Positions 9,180-19,433 are shown, counted from the first letter of the stretch. The stretch: 34,033 bases of DNA from Haplomitrium mnioides (GCA_049999725.1 JBNGIS010023191.1:1-34033); one strand, 5' to 3'. The notes: generated by a model from the letters alone, not told the origin. Numbers and translations are program-made.

Positions 9180-10826
9180 ATGCATGAAATCTCAGAAGAG
9201 GATAAAGAGAGACAAAGAAAAGAGAGAGAAGAAAGACTGGAGAGACGGGAGGAGTCTAAATTGAAGTCTAAAGAAGTGAAAGCTGCGAGTAGCGGAAAGG
9301 AACGTATAGAGAGGGGAGCTCAACCTTCTGGGCCTCAGTCACCAATAGCTCAGTTTCAGTGGACAGATATTAATGCTCCTCGAGGAATTATTGGGTTAAC
9401 ATCATTCCCAAAGTTAAATCTACCTTCTTCTACTTCTACTACTTCTTCTTCTAGGAATTCAGCCACACCTGTTAGTACTAAAGGTAGTGGAGCTTCACAA
9501 CCTAGTGTTGTTTTGAGAACAGGGGTGACACTTGTGACTCTGTTTCCTGCGGTATCAGCTATGGCTCAACAAGTTCATGTAGGAGGTTATCGAACGAAGC
9601 TGAAGTACCAGATCTTCAAAGGGAGATCCAAAGATGATGTAGACACATCGGTGAAAAGGTTTGAAGGCATTAGCAGAGCTAATCAGGAAGATTTAGATGT
9701 AGATCGTCTAAGATTGGTGGATGTTCTGTTTTCCGGTAAGGCAAGAGAATGGTATGACAATATGGGAGCAATTTTTGGTACATGGGTAGATCTGAGGACA
9801 GCCCTTGTGACAGAGTTCAGAGGGGCAACATATTCAATGAGGATTTTAACCAAGCTGACCTCGATCAAGAAAAAGAAAAAGGAAGCAGTAAGGAACTATT
9901 CTCAAAGATTCAAGACAATGCAACAGAAGCTGGGCATTGTGAACATCCCTATGGTGGACTTGGAGTGGTATCTAAAGGGCCTGTCAAAGAAGGAAGGATG
10001 ATATGTACAACAATCAGGGGCTACTACTCTGGAGGAAGCGATTAGAGCCTTAGAGACGTATGAGACTGCAGAACTGGGGGAGAAGTTGAAAGATTCTCAG
10101 TCCAGTAGCAGCGAAGAGGAAAGCAAGAAAAAACAAGAAGAGTAAGAAAAAGAAAAATAAGAAGTCTAAGAAAGTGCAGGAAAGCACTAGTTCAGATTCA
10201 GATGAGGAATCGTCGTCTTCTTCAGACTTAGAGGATGAAAGGAAGAAATCAAGATCAAAGAAAGGAGAGTATAGATTGGGTAAGAAGGACATGAACAAGT
10301 TGACAAAGAAGATGGAGCAGATGGTAATTAAGCAAGCTGCTAGCTCCAGAAAAAGAGGGTCCACAACTCCTTTCAGAAGCAATGTGTGGTGTACTCGATG
10401 TAAGAGAGAGGGTCATATGGAACAAGAATGTAAGTATCCTCCACCTACTGTGATGTATGTACAAGCGCCGTATTGGGTTGAGGAAGAACCCTAGATGATT
10501 GATCCTAGGTTAGTGCACTACCTTGCGTATGCAATATCCCAGGGTAGAGGAAGACCGATGGAAAGGTCCAATATCAACAAGTGTATGAAACGTCGTATGT
10601 TCCAGCAATTCAATCAACGATGGTACCGGCGGCGGCACCAGGAACTTAATTAGTACCAGTACAGGCTTGTAAGAGGTTTACAACATGTTATAACTGTGGA
10701 GCACCGAATCATTATGCGAATGCCTGTCCTCATGCAAGGAGGCCAGTGGGATATGTACCGTTGTGCGGGAATTGTAAGAAGTCCGGACACACATAAGCAT
10801 AATGTCCAGTCCCTCATGCGACAAAG
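9180..10826 (+). pseudogene. Element B gag (capsid and three CCHC zinc knuckles), disrupted
   Basis: Gag forms the virus-like particle and packages the RNA. The ATG at 9180 opens a 273-residue frame: a charged, probably helical N terminus (residues 1-60), a Ser/Thr-rich segment (about 85-110) and a retrotransposon Gag domain (about 145-260) with the GKAREWY block. A TGA at 9999 stops it. The same frame continues to a frameshift in an A-rich run near 10130 and then enters a Lys/Ser/Glu-rich linker. CCHC zinc knuckles (C-X2-C-X4-H-X4-C) lie at 10390-10431, 10686-10727 and 10764-10805. The third has two stops inside it, at X positions, with all four ligands kept. Another frameshift lies near 10562, and further stops are at 10492 and 10647. 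The start is supported by an in-frame stop immediately upstream. Confidence 0.88.
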
Positions 10827-11426
10827 GTGATGGTAAAGTATGCAGAGCCACCAACACCTAAACCAGAGGTGAGGATACTAGTGGAGGAACCAGAAATGGA
10901 AATTCCCTTGTTCAGAGTAAAAACTAGGAGTAAGAGCAAGGAAAAGAAGAAACAAAGTGGGGGTGAAGTAGTTAGAGGAAACCCTAAGGTAGTAGTAGAA
11001 GAAAAGAAGAATCCTGAGTACAATAGGAATGATCCTAAGTATTTTCAGGATATTTCAAAGGAGGTCTCTAGGGAGCTACAGAAAGAACTTCAAGAGAAGA
11101 GAGACCATGAAAATAGATTGGAAAAGCAGAGAGAAAGGGAAGAAGAGAGAATGAGGAAAGATCCAAGTAGGAAAGATGGATCTGGCTTACCTTTCAAAGG
11201 AGTAAAAGTTGATGAATTAGATTTGGATTATAATGTGGCTTTGGATGTACAAAGGATGTCAGCCAATGTGACAGTGGGGCAAATATTAAGAATGTTTGCA
11301 CTACAGAGGAAAAAGTTAAGAATGCTGACTAGCGTGAAGAAGAGAGGGTATAAACTACCTAAAGTGTCAATCCCTGTGTTGTTTTTGCCAACAGGAACTG
11401 TTCAAGAGGAGGTGCTAGAGTATTAA
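10827..11426 (+). pseudogene. Gag-PR spacer region of element B
   Basis: A 199-residue open stretch in the same frame as zinc knuckles 2 and 3. The first half is Lys/Glu-rich; residues 60-125 are very rich in Glu, Lys and Arg and look like a long helix or coiled coil. The second half (VDELDLDYNVALDVQRMS and on) is less biased. I recognise no enzyme motif. It ends at a TAA (11424) and the frame then continues straight into protease, so it was most likely part of one gag-pol polyprotein. Confidence 0.65.
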
Positions 11427-11800
11427 GTTCCAAAGGTGGAAATACAAATAAGTGGATGTAACGTAACGAACGTCCCAATTGATAGCAGATCAGGGAAGAA
11501 CATTATGGTGCTGGAAACCATGGAAGCATTGGGATTCAGTCACCTAGATAAAACACCTCAAGTGTTAAGATTGGCAGATCCAAGAAGATTGATTCCTGTA
11601 GAAGTGTTGAAAGGAGTCAAGACGTGATTGGAGGGAGAGAATTTGTTTTAGATTACACAGTCATAAGCCCTGAATCCAAGTCAACATATCCGACATTATT
11701 GGGACAGCCTTGGCTGTATCAAGCCAAAGTAGTAGAAGATTGGGGAAAAAGAGAAATCTGATTTGGAACTAAACCCAAGGCAACACTATCATGAGGAGAA
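11427..11800 (+). pseudogene. Element B aspartic protease, active site changed
   Basis: The retropepsin-like protease cleaves the polyprotein. The active-site segment reads IDSRSGKNIM: the Asp codon is at 11481-11483, but the Gly of the D-S/T-G triad is Arg (AGA at 11487-11489). A single G-to-A change from GGA would explain it. Downstream parts match the family: LRLAD, then, after a frameshift near 11620, GGREFVLDY, and finally YPTLLGQPWL near 11700, which corresponds to the conserved LLGRPWL end block. TGA stops follow at 11759 and 11792. It was continuous with gag upstream and RT downstream. Confidence 0.82.
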
Positions 11801-12200
11801 CCTCCATATCAAGAAGAAACTCATATAGTAGAGGAGTATACCTCAGAGTAGTCTAGAGCATATGACGGGTCTATTTCAGAGCCTAAAGAAGAAGCTGATC
11901 AGAATCCAAAATTGTGGTTACAGGAGGATGATACTCCAATTTCTCATTTAACGGAAGAGTGTTGTGAGGAACTGGTTGTTTGTAATCGTACTTTTTCTAG
12001 TTGGACTGATGAACAATTTATTAAATGGAGTTTATGCAGTGATGGAAAAGGAGGCGACTTGGATATGTTTGCATTATTTGCAGGTGAAGGGGAAAAAGTA
12101 CCTGAGCTGATTATGGAGTAGGTGACGACACATAATGTGGTAAGAGAACAACAATATAGTGCGATACAAGTAAGTCCAAGGGATCCTAAAAAGGTGTTAT
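11801..12200 (+). pseudogene. PR-RT spacer of element B
   Basis: The frame remains readable through TAG stops at 11849 and 12119. The translation is acidic, with no motif I recognise, and leads into the KVLFLCNKIDEEEK segment that precedes RT. This kind of variable linker is usual between PR and RT in Athila/Tat-type elements. Confidence 0.55.
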
Positions 12201-13065
12201 TTCTCTGTAATAAAATAGATGAGGAAGAAAAACAAGTTTATAAAGTGCTTTTGGTAGAATTTCAAGATGTGTTTGCTTGGTCATACAAAGATTTAAAGGG
12301 AATGCCGGCGGAACTTTGCGAGCATAGATTTATTTGGAGGAGGGTGCAGTATCGGTTAGACAGAGACAGTACCGCCTGAATCCCAAATACTCTTTGCTAG
12401 TTAAAGAAGAGTTGGATAAACTATTGGCTGCCAACTTTATTTATGCAGTACCTTATAGTGAATGGGTGTCGCCAATAGTGATAGTTATGAAGAAGAATAG
12501 GAAGATCAGAGTGTGCCAGGATTTTAGGAGATTAAATCAGGCCACTAAAAAGGATTTTTATCCTTTACCATTTAATGATGCTATCCTAGATCAGGTGGCA
12601 GGAGCATAATGTTATACCTTTTTAGATGGATTCTCTAGTTACAACCAGGTGAGTATCCATCCTGAAGATAGACCGAAAACTACCTTCACTACAGATTGGA
12701 GAACGTATTCTTATAATGTAATGCTTTTTAGGCTTTGTAATGCCCCATCTACTTTTCATAGAGCAATGACACAAATCTTTAAACCGTATTTGAGGGATTT
12801 CATAGAAATATTTCTAGATGACTTTTGTGTGTATGGATCAAAGAAGGATCATCCTAGTCATTTGAGAAAGACTTTTGAGAGATGTATGTGGGGTCAGTTA
12901 GGACTATACCATGAGAAAAGTTTTATTGCGATGAATGAAGGATTATTATTGGAACATAGAGTTTCCAAGGATGGCATAGCATTAGATATGGACAAAGTGA
13001 AAATTATAAAAGAAGTTAGGAGGCCTATGACAGTAACGGAAGTGAGAGAGTTTTTGGGAGCTACA
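12201..13065 (+). pseudogene. Element B reverse transcriptase
   Basis: RT copies genomic RNA into cDNA. Visible in order: FQDVFAWSYKDLKGMP (entry of RT), a one-base frameshift near 12330, QYRLNPKYS, SEWVSPIVIV, RVCQDFRRLNQATKKD, FLDGFSSYNQ (after a TAA at 12607), KTTFTTDW, LCNAPSTF, then FLDDF with its catalytic Asp pair at 12817-12822, and the thumb segment ending in VREFLGATG. A frameshift near 13063 leads into RNase H. The catalytic residues survive although the gene is broken. FLDDF followed by VYG is typical of the Athila/Tat side of Ty3/gypsy rather than the chromoviruses. Confidence 0.93.
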
Positions 13066-13640
13066 GGTACTATAGAAGATTCATAAAAAACTACTCTTGG
13101 ATAGCTGCTCCACTTACCAATTTGTTGCAGAAAAATGTTGTATTTCAGTGGGGAGAGGAGGCTCAGAAAGCTGTTGAGATGTTAAAAGAGAAACTTAGTA
13201 CAGCTCTTGTTTCAAAGCCTCCTGTTTGGGATAGAAAGTTTCATGTCTATGTGGATGTTTCTGCCTCTGCAATAGGCAATGTATTGAGTCAGAAGGATGA
13301 AGATAAGAAAGACCATCCAATTTATTATGCAAGTCAGACGTTGACTGCAGCAAAGAAGAATTATTCAGTGACAAAGAGAGAAGCATTGGGACTGATATTT
13401 TCAGCCAGGAAATTCAGACATTACCTATTAGGGTATCCATTTGTATTTCATGTGGATCATAATTCATTGAAGTATTTAGTGAATAAGCTTGATTTGTTTG
13501 GAAGGATAGCAAGATGGATGTTGCTACTCCAGGAATTTGATTTTGAAGTAGATGTAAGACCAGGAAAGTCCCATTAGAATGCAAACTTCCTATCTAGAAT
13601 TCCGGGACCAGCTGAAACAGATGATCTGAATGACAATTTT
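13066..13640 (+). pseudogene. Element B RNase H
   Basis: RNase H removes the RNA strand during reverse transcription. After the frameshift the frame is open from the YRRFIKNYSW connector to a TAG at 13575. The family's acidic residues are present: Asp in YVDVSASAIG (13254-13256), Glu in TKREALGLIF (13380-13382) and Asp in FHVDHNSLKYL (13455-13457). The blocks FRHYLLGYPF and LLLQEFDFEV follow. The stop at 13575 falls in the conserved H-K/Q-NAD motif that closes the domain, so one codon change (for example CAG to TAG) would explain it. Confidence 0.92.
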
Positions 13641-14939
13641 CCAGATGAAAATCTGTTCCCAATTGCGAAGGAAGGGGAGGAGAACCCATGGTATAAAGAA
13701 ATTTGGATATATTTAGAGAGTTCTATTTTACCTTCTGGTTTGAATAAGGAAGAAGAGGCTGTATTTTTCTAGAAGGTGGCGCCATATACAATTTATAAAG
13801 GAGTGTTGTATAAGAAAGGACCTGATGAGGTTTTGAGACGTTGTTTAGGCTGTGATGAAGTTAAAAGGATGATTGCTGCATTGCACGATGATGAAGTAGG
13901 AGGACACTATGCCATGCGAAATATGGTGGAAAAGATTCATGAGGCAGGGTATTGGTGGCCTACGATGTACAAGGATGCAAAGACCTATATTCAGAGTTGT
14001 GACCCATGTCAAAGAGTGGGGAAACCAACATCAAGCAACTATTGGCCACTTACACCTATCTTACCCTTAGCTCCATTTGAGAAATGAGGTATTGATTTTG
14101 TAGGACCTATTACACCAGTGTCATGATATTATAAGAATAGATATATATTAGTATGTACAGATTATGCTACCAAATGGGTAGAAGCAAAAGCTGCACGTAG
14201 AGATGGAGCAGTGGAAGTTGCTAACTTCATGTTTGAGAACATAATCACAAGGTTTGGATGTCCGTTGGAGTTGATTAGTGACAGAGGAACTCATTTTCTG
14301 AATGAGGTGATTCAACATCTTGCTGACACCTATATGATTAAACATAGGAAAACAACTCCCTATAACCCAAAAGCAAATGGACATACTGAAAGAGTTAATG
14401 GATTGTTGTGTAAGATTTTGACAAAGATTTGTTCAGCATATTCATCAAATTGGAACACGAAGCTGTACTCAACTTTGTGGGCTTACATAACAGCGGAGAA
14501 AGTTACTACAAAGCATACTCCATTTCATCTGGTTTATGGTACTCATTCTTTAGTACCAATGGAATGGGATGTGCCGTCTATTGGGATTGCTGAAGAGGAA
14601 TGTATGCCAGACGAGGAGAGTTTATTGAAGCAGATGATGGACTTAATCAAGCTGGAGGAAGGAAGAGTTCAGGCTCTGGCTGAAACTGAAAAAGTCCAGA
14701 ACAAAAGGAAAGAAGGCTATGATTCCAAACTCAAGAAGGTGAATATTTTTGAAGGGGATCTAGTACTTCTATATGATAGTTGTTATTTTCGGTTCCCAAG
14801 GAAACTCCATGTAAGATGGATGGGACCTTATGTAGTTTCAAAGATTTTTGAGAATGGATTGTTGGAGTTAAAGACTTTAACATGGGAAGTATTAGAGACA
14901 AGAGTTAATGGATCAAGCGTGAAGCGATATTATTCCTGA
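13641..14939 (+). pseudogene. Element B integrase (zinc domain, DD35E core, C-terminal domain)
   Basis: Integrase inserts the cDNA into the genome. The HHCC zinc domain lies at about 13880-14010 (H-X6-H, then YWWPTMYKDA and CDPC). The core has Asp in GIDF (14094-14096), Asp in SDRG (14280-14282) and Glu in GHTERVN (14388-14390), a spacing of 35 residues between the last two, so the catalytic triad is complete. The C-terminal region includes GDLVLLYDS and RWMGPYVV and ends in VNGSSVKRYYS before the TGA at 14937. No chromodomain follows. Stops at 13770, 14085 and 14124 break the frame; at 14085 a TGA stands where the family has Trp (EKWG), i.e. TGG to TGA. From 14127 to the end the frame is open. 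Confidence 0.93.
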
Positions 14940-15596
14940 ACACTTGCAAGGACGCTACGCGCTAGAGGAGGGGGCTATGTGAGAGCATAGTTCTTGACAA
15001 AAGGTAAGAAACGACTTGAAGGACTTCTCTTCTGTGCGGTGGAGTGAGAAGGAAATGGTAAAGCTTCAAGTTTTAGACAAATAAGTGTAAAATTGTAAAA
15101 TGTGAGGATCATAGGAACATTCTGGATATCATTGGCCAAAGAGAGAGGGCTAGGTGATGAAGAAGTTGGTTTTTTTCAGTGAAGGAAAAACAAATTGTGT
15201 TGTAAAACTAATCTAATTGTTGAGGGCCAGCCAGCTCCTATCTACCTATCTATTTCTCTGTGTTGATGGACATCCTGCCCAAGAGCTAGGTGAAGTGTGT
15301 TGAAGGAAACCGATGCCCTAAACTAGGTCCGTCTAGGGGCAGGAAGAGTTAAGCGGTGGCCTTACACCCCTGTGGGGCTGCCTCTTGAAAGGTAATGAGT
15401 GTCAAATGTTTATATAGTGCTTCTGAGTTATGATAGAAGACTTATGGGATAAATGCAGGTGACAGAAAAAGGCCACCTGTTACAAAGCATTCGAGAGAGC
15501 AACGAGTGTTTGAATCAAGATGATAATCTGAAGATAAGGAAGAGATTCGCGGAATTGATCAGCTGCAAGGAAGGGAAATTAATTGAATTTGAAGGA
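14940..15596 (+). other. 3' untranslated region of element B with degenerate polypurine tract
   Basis: There is no open frame of note between the integrase stop and the right LTR, so there is no env-like gene. A purine-rich stretch near 15567-15576 and GAAGGA just before 15597 are the only polypurine-tract candidates. Neither is a clean tract next to the LTR, which may reflect decay. Confidence 0.6.
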
Positions 15597-18106
15597 TGAT
15601 CGGTTGATGTGCGAAGGAGGAGGCGATTTGTGAAGAACTAGTGATCCGATATGAAATGGGAACTTTACGAATGAAAGGTTGGATTGATCAGTGTTGAAGG
15701 CTTCTGAAGGAATCAAATGTTGTAAAATTTAAGGAATAAATTTGTGAAGCAAATTCTTGAGAAGGAATGTTCAATGAATTGTTTAAGGGGAATGGTCCTA
15801 TGGCACGGAGTTTTCTGATTACGAATGAAGGTGCTTGGGGAAATTCATCTATAGAGAATTGAGGCAATGCTGTGGATGAATCTGCTTGAGTGCCTGGTGC
15901 AGAAATATTCTTGCGGTGAAAGTGATTAGCTGCAAAAGGAGGAATTGGATTGTGAAGAAATTAAGGTGAAAGGAGATTCTAGTGAGGAAGGAAAGTTACG
16001 AGGAGATTCCTAGAAGAATCAATTTGTAAGTGATCAACATGGGGCGAAAATGTTATTTGTGATGAGGATCTGTAAGGGGGCCTACGAATCAATTCCTAGT
16101 GGAGAAGAGCTTTACGGATTGAAGGGAAGAATGGTCCATCGCGAGAGTCTGATGCAGAAAATGTTGTGGAAAGGAAGTCAATTGAGCAGGAATCGATCAG
16201 ATCAGCGACGAAGTGATCGGCGATGAAATTCTGCTATGCAAACTGTTTGAATCAGAAGGAAATTAAAAACTTTAAGGGAATGAGAATGATTTGGAAGCAA
16301 GCGAAAGGAGGGTCTGAAAGGAATCCGTGGTCCGAAGAAGGCGTCGGAAACTCGTCTTCCAATGTGGGGAACCCCAATTAAGGGGGTTTTGATTTGTTTT
16401 CCGTGGTAGGACACTCTGGTTAAGAGGGTTTTCGATGAGTGTCCATGTGAGGATACGAAGTGGGGTCCTCGGTTAAATTGGTTCCAATTGGGGTTCTGAA
16501 GTAGGGAGCCTTGGTTAGGAAGGTTATGTTTCAAGGAGTTTGACGGAAGGATGATTGGCGAAATAACAATGAAGCGAAATAGTGATATATGAAATGGCGA
16601 CTTGTCGATGTTTTGCGCGACAAGGAAAAGGNNNNNNNNNNNNNNNNNNNNNNNNNNNNNNNNNNNNNNNNNNNNNNNNNNNNNNNNNNNNNNNNNNNNN
16701 NNNNNNNNNNNNNNNNNNNNNNNNNNNNNNNGTCATGATTTCGGTGTAGAAGTCAAACTGAAAGTTCGAAAGGGCAAAACAATTACTTGGAGGAATTTGA
16801 AAAGTTCGAAATGAAAGGGAGAGGAAACGCAAGAGTTAGTGAAAGTTCAAAAATTAGCATAAGAACAATTGTTAATATTTCATTCCTATAGCGAGCAAAG
16901 TCCGTGTAAGTTAGTGAAAGCATGTCATTTAGCTTAAGAACAACCTGTGAGTTGTTAGTTCTTGTTGTAAACTTAGTGTGAAAAAGTTGGCGTGTAGAGA
17001 AGCAAGTTAGTTGATTTGGAACTAGGATGACTATTATTGTCAGTTGAGCAGTACAGAGGGTACAAGCCTATTGGCGAGTTCCTGTTCTGCTGGTTAGTCT
17101 TGTTGTACAATTTTTCTGCTTCAAGGAATAAAGATCAATTGTTGTTTGTCTATGAGGTTTTTCCCTTGCTCTTGGAGAAACTACAGAAATTGGAAGGAGC
17201 AATATGTGTGTAGAACAATGAATTGAGATCAGGTCATGGTGGCAAGTGTTCAGCAGGTTCTAGTCGAAGAAATCAGTCAGGTTGCATCAGGGGAGAGCAT
17301 GTCAGAAGTTGCCTGAGTGTCTTTTGCTGGTGGGTCTGGGTTCTGAGTTCTAGATTGTGATCTGTAAGGTGTTTGGTGGCAGCAAATCTGATTTGAGTTA
17401 TGTTCTACTCAAGATTTTTGTATGTGTGTTAGATTGTTAGATCTGAAAGAGGAGAGAACCTTCTATGATTCTCTAATCAGTGGATGTTGGTTGGTGGGTT
17501 GCAGTAGAGCAAGGAGTACTCAGATTTGTGTGTGCCTAGCGACTAGGTGGGCATTTCACAAGCAAACAGAGTAGTGGGTGGTTGGAGGAACAACAAGTGG
17601 ATGTGAGATCGGGAGGGTCGTTCCATAGATGAGTTCTCAACATCAAGCTCTAGGATATATTGGGTTGGAGTGGCTTGAGTATCTAGTTTGAGGGAAGTGA
17701 GGTGTTGTAATGAAGGTAGGCACAGGAGTGTTGGTTTGAGAGTTTCAAGCAAGTTGGATAACTGGTTGCTTGGGAATTTCTTTGATTCAGCTCAAGTTTA
17801 AAATCAACATGTACAACAACTTTTCTTGTCCTAGAAATGTCAATCATACAGTTTGAGTAATTCTTGGCTTTTGTTCTATTATAGTGAGTAGAAGTGGTTT
17901 ATGTGTTTGGTTTTGTGGAGAAAGGTTGTCAGTCCTAGAGTGGAGAGAGGTCCATCTCTGAACTGATAGAGTGCAATTTCATAACTCTTTAAAGAATCTA
18001 GAAAGTTGGTAAAAGTGAATTAAGAGCAGATTTCTATATAGATCTTGCGTGGTTCGATCTCGAGTTGTTCTTTTTGGGGTTGGAGTGCCACTGCTGTTCT
18101 ACGACA
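15597..18106 (+). repeat. Element B 3' LTR (2510 bp as assembled)
   Basis: TG at 15597 and CA at 18105-18106 match the ends of the left LTR. It includes the 100-N gap and an insertion of about 41 bp near 16460-16507 relative to the left copy. If the gap is replaced by the 39 nt found in the left LTR, the true length is about 2449 bp. The next element begins 2 nt later. Confidence 0.92.
16632..16731. other. Assembly gap of exactly 100 N
   Basis: The round size suggests a placeholder. Aligning the flanks to the left LTR puts them at 7544 and 7584, so only 39 nt (7545-7583) should be missing, unless this LTR carries an extra insertion. Confidence 0.9.
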
Positions 18107-18108
18107 AT

Positions 18109-19433
18109 TGCTGTATATACAAGTGAGTTGAACTTGTGCACATGTATGTGTAGCCTGTGCCTTGTCTCTCCCTTGCTTAGATAGTGCTCCTATCGTGAGG
18201 AACAATAGAGAACCAAAAACCGTAGCAAGGCAATACCAGAAACTGAGAAGGGAAGAACAATGAGAAATTGGTAAGCTTGGATGCTTATCCTTCAATGTTT
18301 GAAATTAACAAAGGAAGGTACAAATAAATAGTCCAGTATAGGGGTTCGTATACTCTGGTGTCGAAGAAGAACGGGTGTACACACTAGTGTGGTGTCTTGT
18401 GCTGGATAGTTCCTAACAAAGAAAATGGAGAAGACAAGAGTCTCACAAAGAACCACGGATTGAAATAGTGAAGAGAAATCGCAATGGAAACAATACAAAA
18501 CTGGAGAGTATGACCTGATAAGCGTTGCTTTTGAAGAGTATGAAGGGTAGACAGCTTCAGCCTGTCATAGGCGAGTAACAAAGAAAGAAAAACAAGGAGG
18601 ATACAATGCAGGTCGGGCTCGGACAAGCGTAGAATGTTGTGGTGCTTCATTGGAGCCGACAAGTAAAGAAGGAAGTAAACCAATGTTGTGCGAATATCGT
18701 CGAGTAGAGGGAGACAAAAGAAAGGAAAGGTCACCTGTAAGTTTGCATCATGAAGCAATGTCGTCCAGTAGAGAGCAAAAAATGGTCTCCAGACGGGTTC
18801 CACGAAGTGTCACCAAACAGAAGGGCCAGTATTCACCAAGAAAAAAAAAGGTAAGAGGTTTGTCGAATAGGGAACACGAGATTGTCAAGTAAATGAGCCG
18901 AGCGTCGTCAAGCCAAAGAATGACGATTTGTTAAGTAGAGGAGCAAGAAATCTCCAAGCAAAGAGTCAAGCTACAGCAGGGTCAAAAAATGAGCAAACGT
19001 TTGAACAATGAGCTAGGGTCGTGAAGGTGAGCACGCCCTAGTTCGTACGGGAGGTGCTCAAAAAGAAAGAAAAAAAATGAATGAATAGGGAGAAAATGGT
19101 GAGAGTGAAAAAGAAAATAGAGGTAATGCTCGTGAGGTGTGCGCTAGAAAAATAGGTAAGGAACAAAAAATGTCGCCACACAGAAGTGGGGAAAAAGTTC
19201 AGCGCTGAAAGAAAGAAAATATGAGTGCACGAAATGACGAGTATACAGGAGTTGCCTTAGGTGTTGGTGCGGATAGAGCGTTTGTGGGAAAATAAAATTT
19301 CGTGGAGTCCGTCGTGCTGCTAACGTCTTATCGCATGAGCACCGCACACATACACACGGGAATATCCAAGACAAATGAGTAGAATAGATTGTGGATGACT
19401 ACTTACATAGGGTGTATATATGTCCCTATAACA
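18109..19433 (-). repeat. Copia 3' LTR (about 1325 bp)
   Basis: The - strand start, TGTTATAGGG at 19433, follows directly on the end of pol. The far end is placed at 18109 because TG on the + strand there gives a CA terminus on the - strand, and because it abuts the end of element B. The part 18691-19433 aligns with 19861-20630. The far boundary is less certain than the near one, as no second copy covers it. Confidence 0.72.

Larger units (their letters stand above)
6552..18106 (+). mobile_element. Element B: full-structure, inactive Ty3/gypsy LTR retrotransposon
   Basis: The order is LTR (6552-8969), tRNA-Asp PBS (8980-8999), leader, gag with three zinc knuckles, PR, RT, RNase H, integrase, a 657-bp 3' untranslated stretch, LTR (15597-18106). 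PR-RT-RNaseH-IN order, the FLDDF RT motif and the tRNA-Asp primer place it in the non-chromovirus Ty3/gypsy group that includes Athila and Tat. Unlike canonical Athila there is no env-like frame after integrase, and unlike Tat/Ogre there is no room for a second RNase H: only about 200 bp separate RNase H from the integrase zinc domain. No chromodomain is seen. The 5 bp before the left LTR (tagga) and after the right LTR (attgc) do not match, so no target-site duplication is visible. About 15 in-frame stops and 5 frameshifts make it non-autonomous. Confidence 0.93.

Noticed and set aside
11625-11627. TGA after GVKT in the protease as another deamination-type stop
   Set aside because: A frameshift lies just before it; the correct frame reads DVIGGREF across this position, so the stop is out of frame.
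12377-12379. TGA ending the first RT frame as a true nonsense mutation
   Set aside because: It is only reached because of the one-base frameshift near 12330; the other frame continues into NPKYS.
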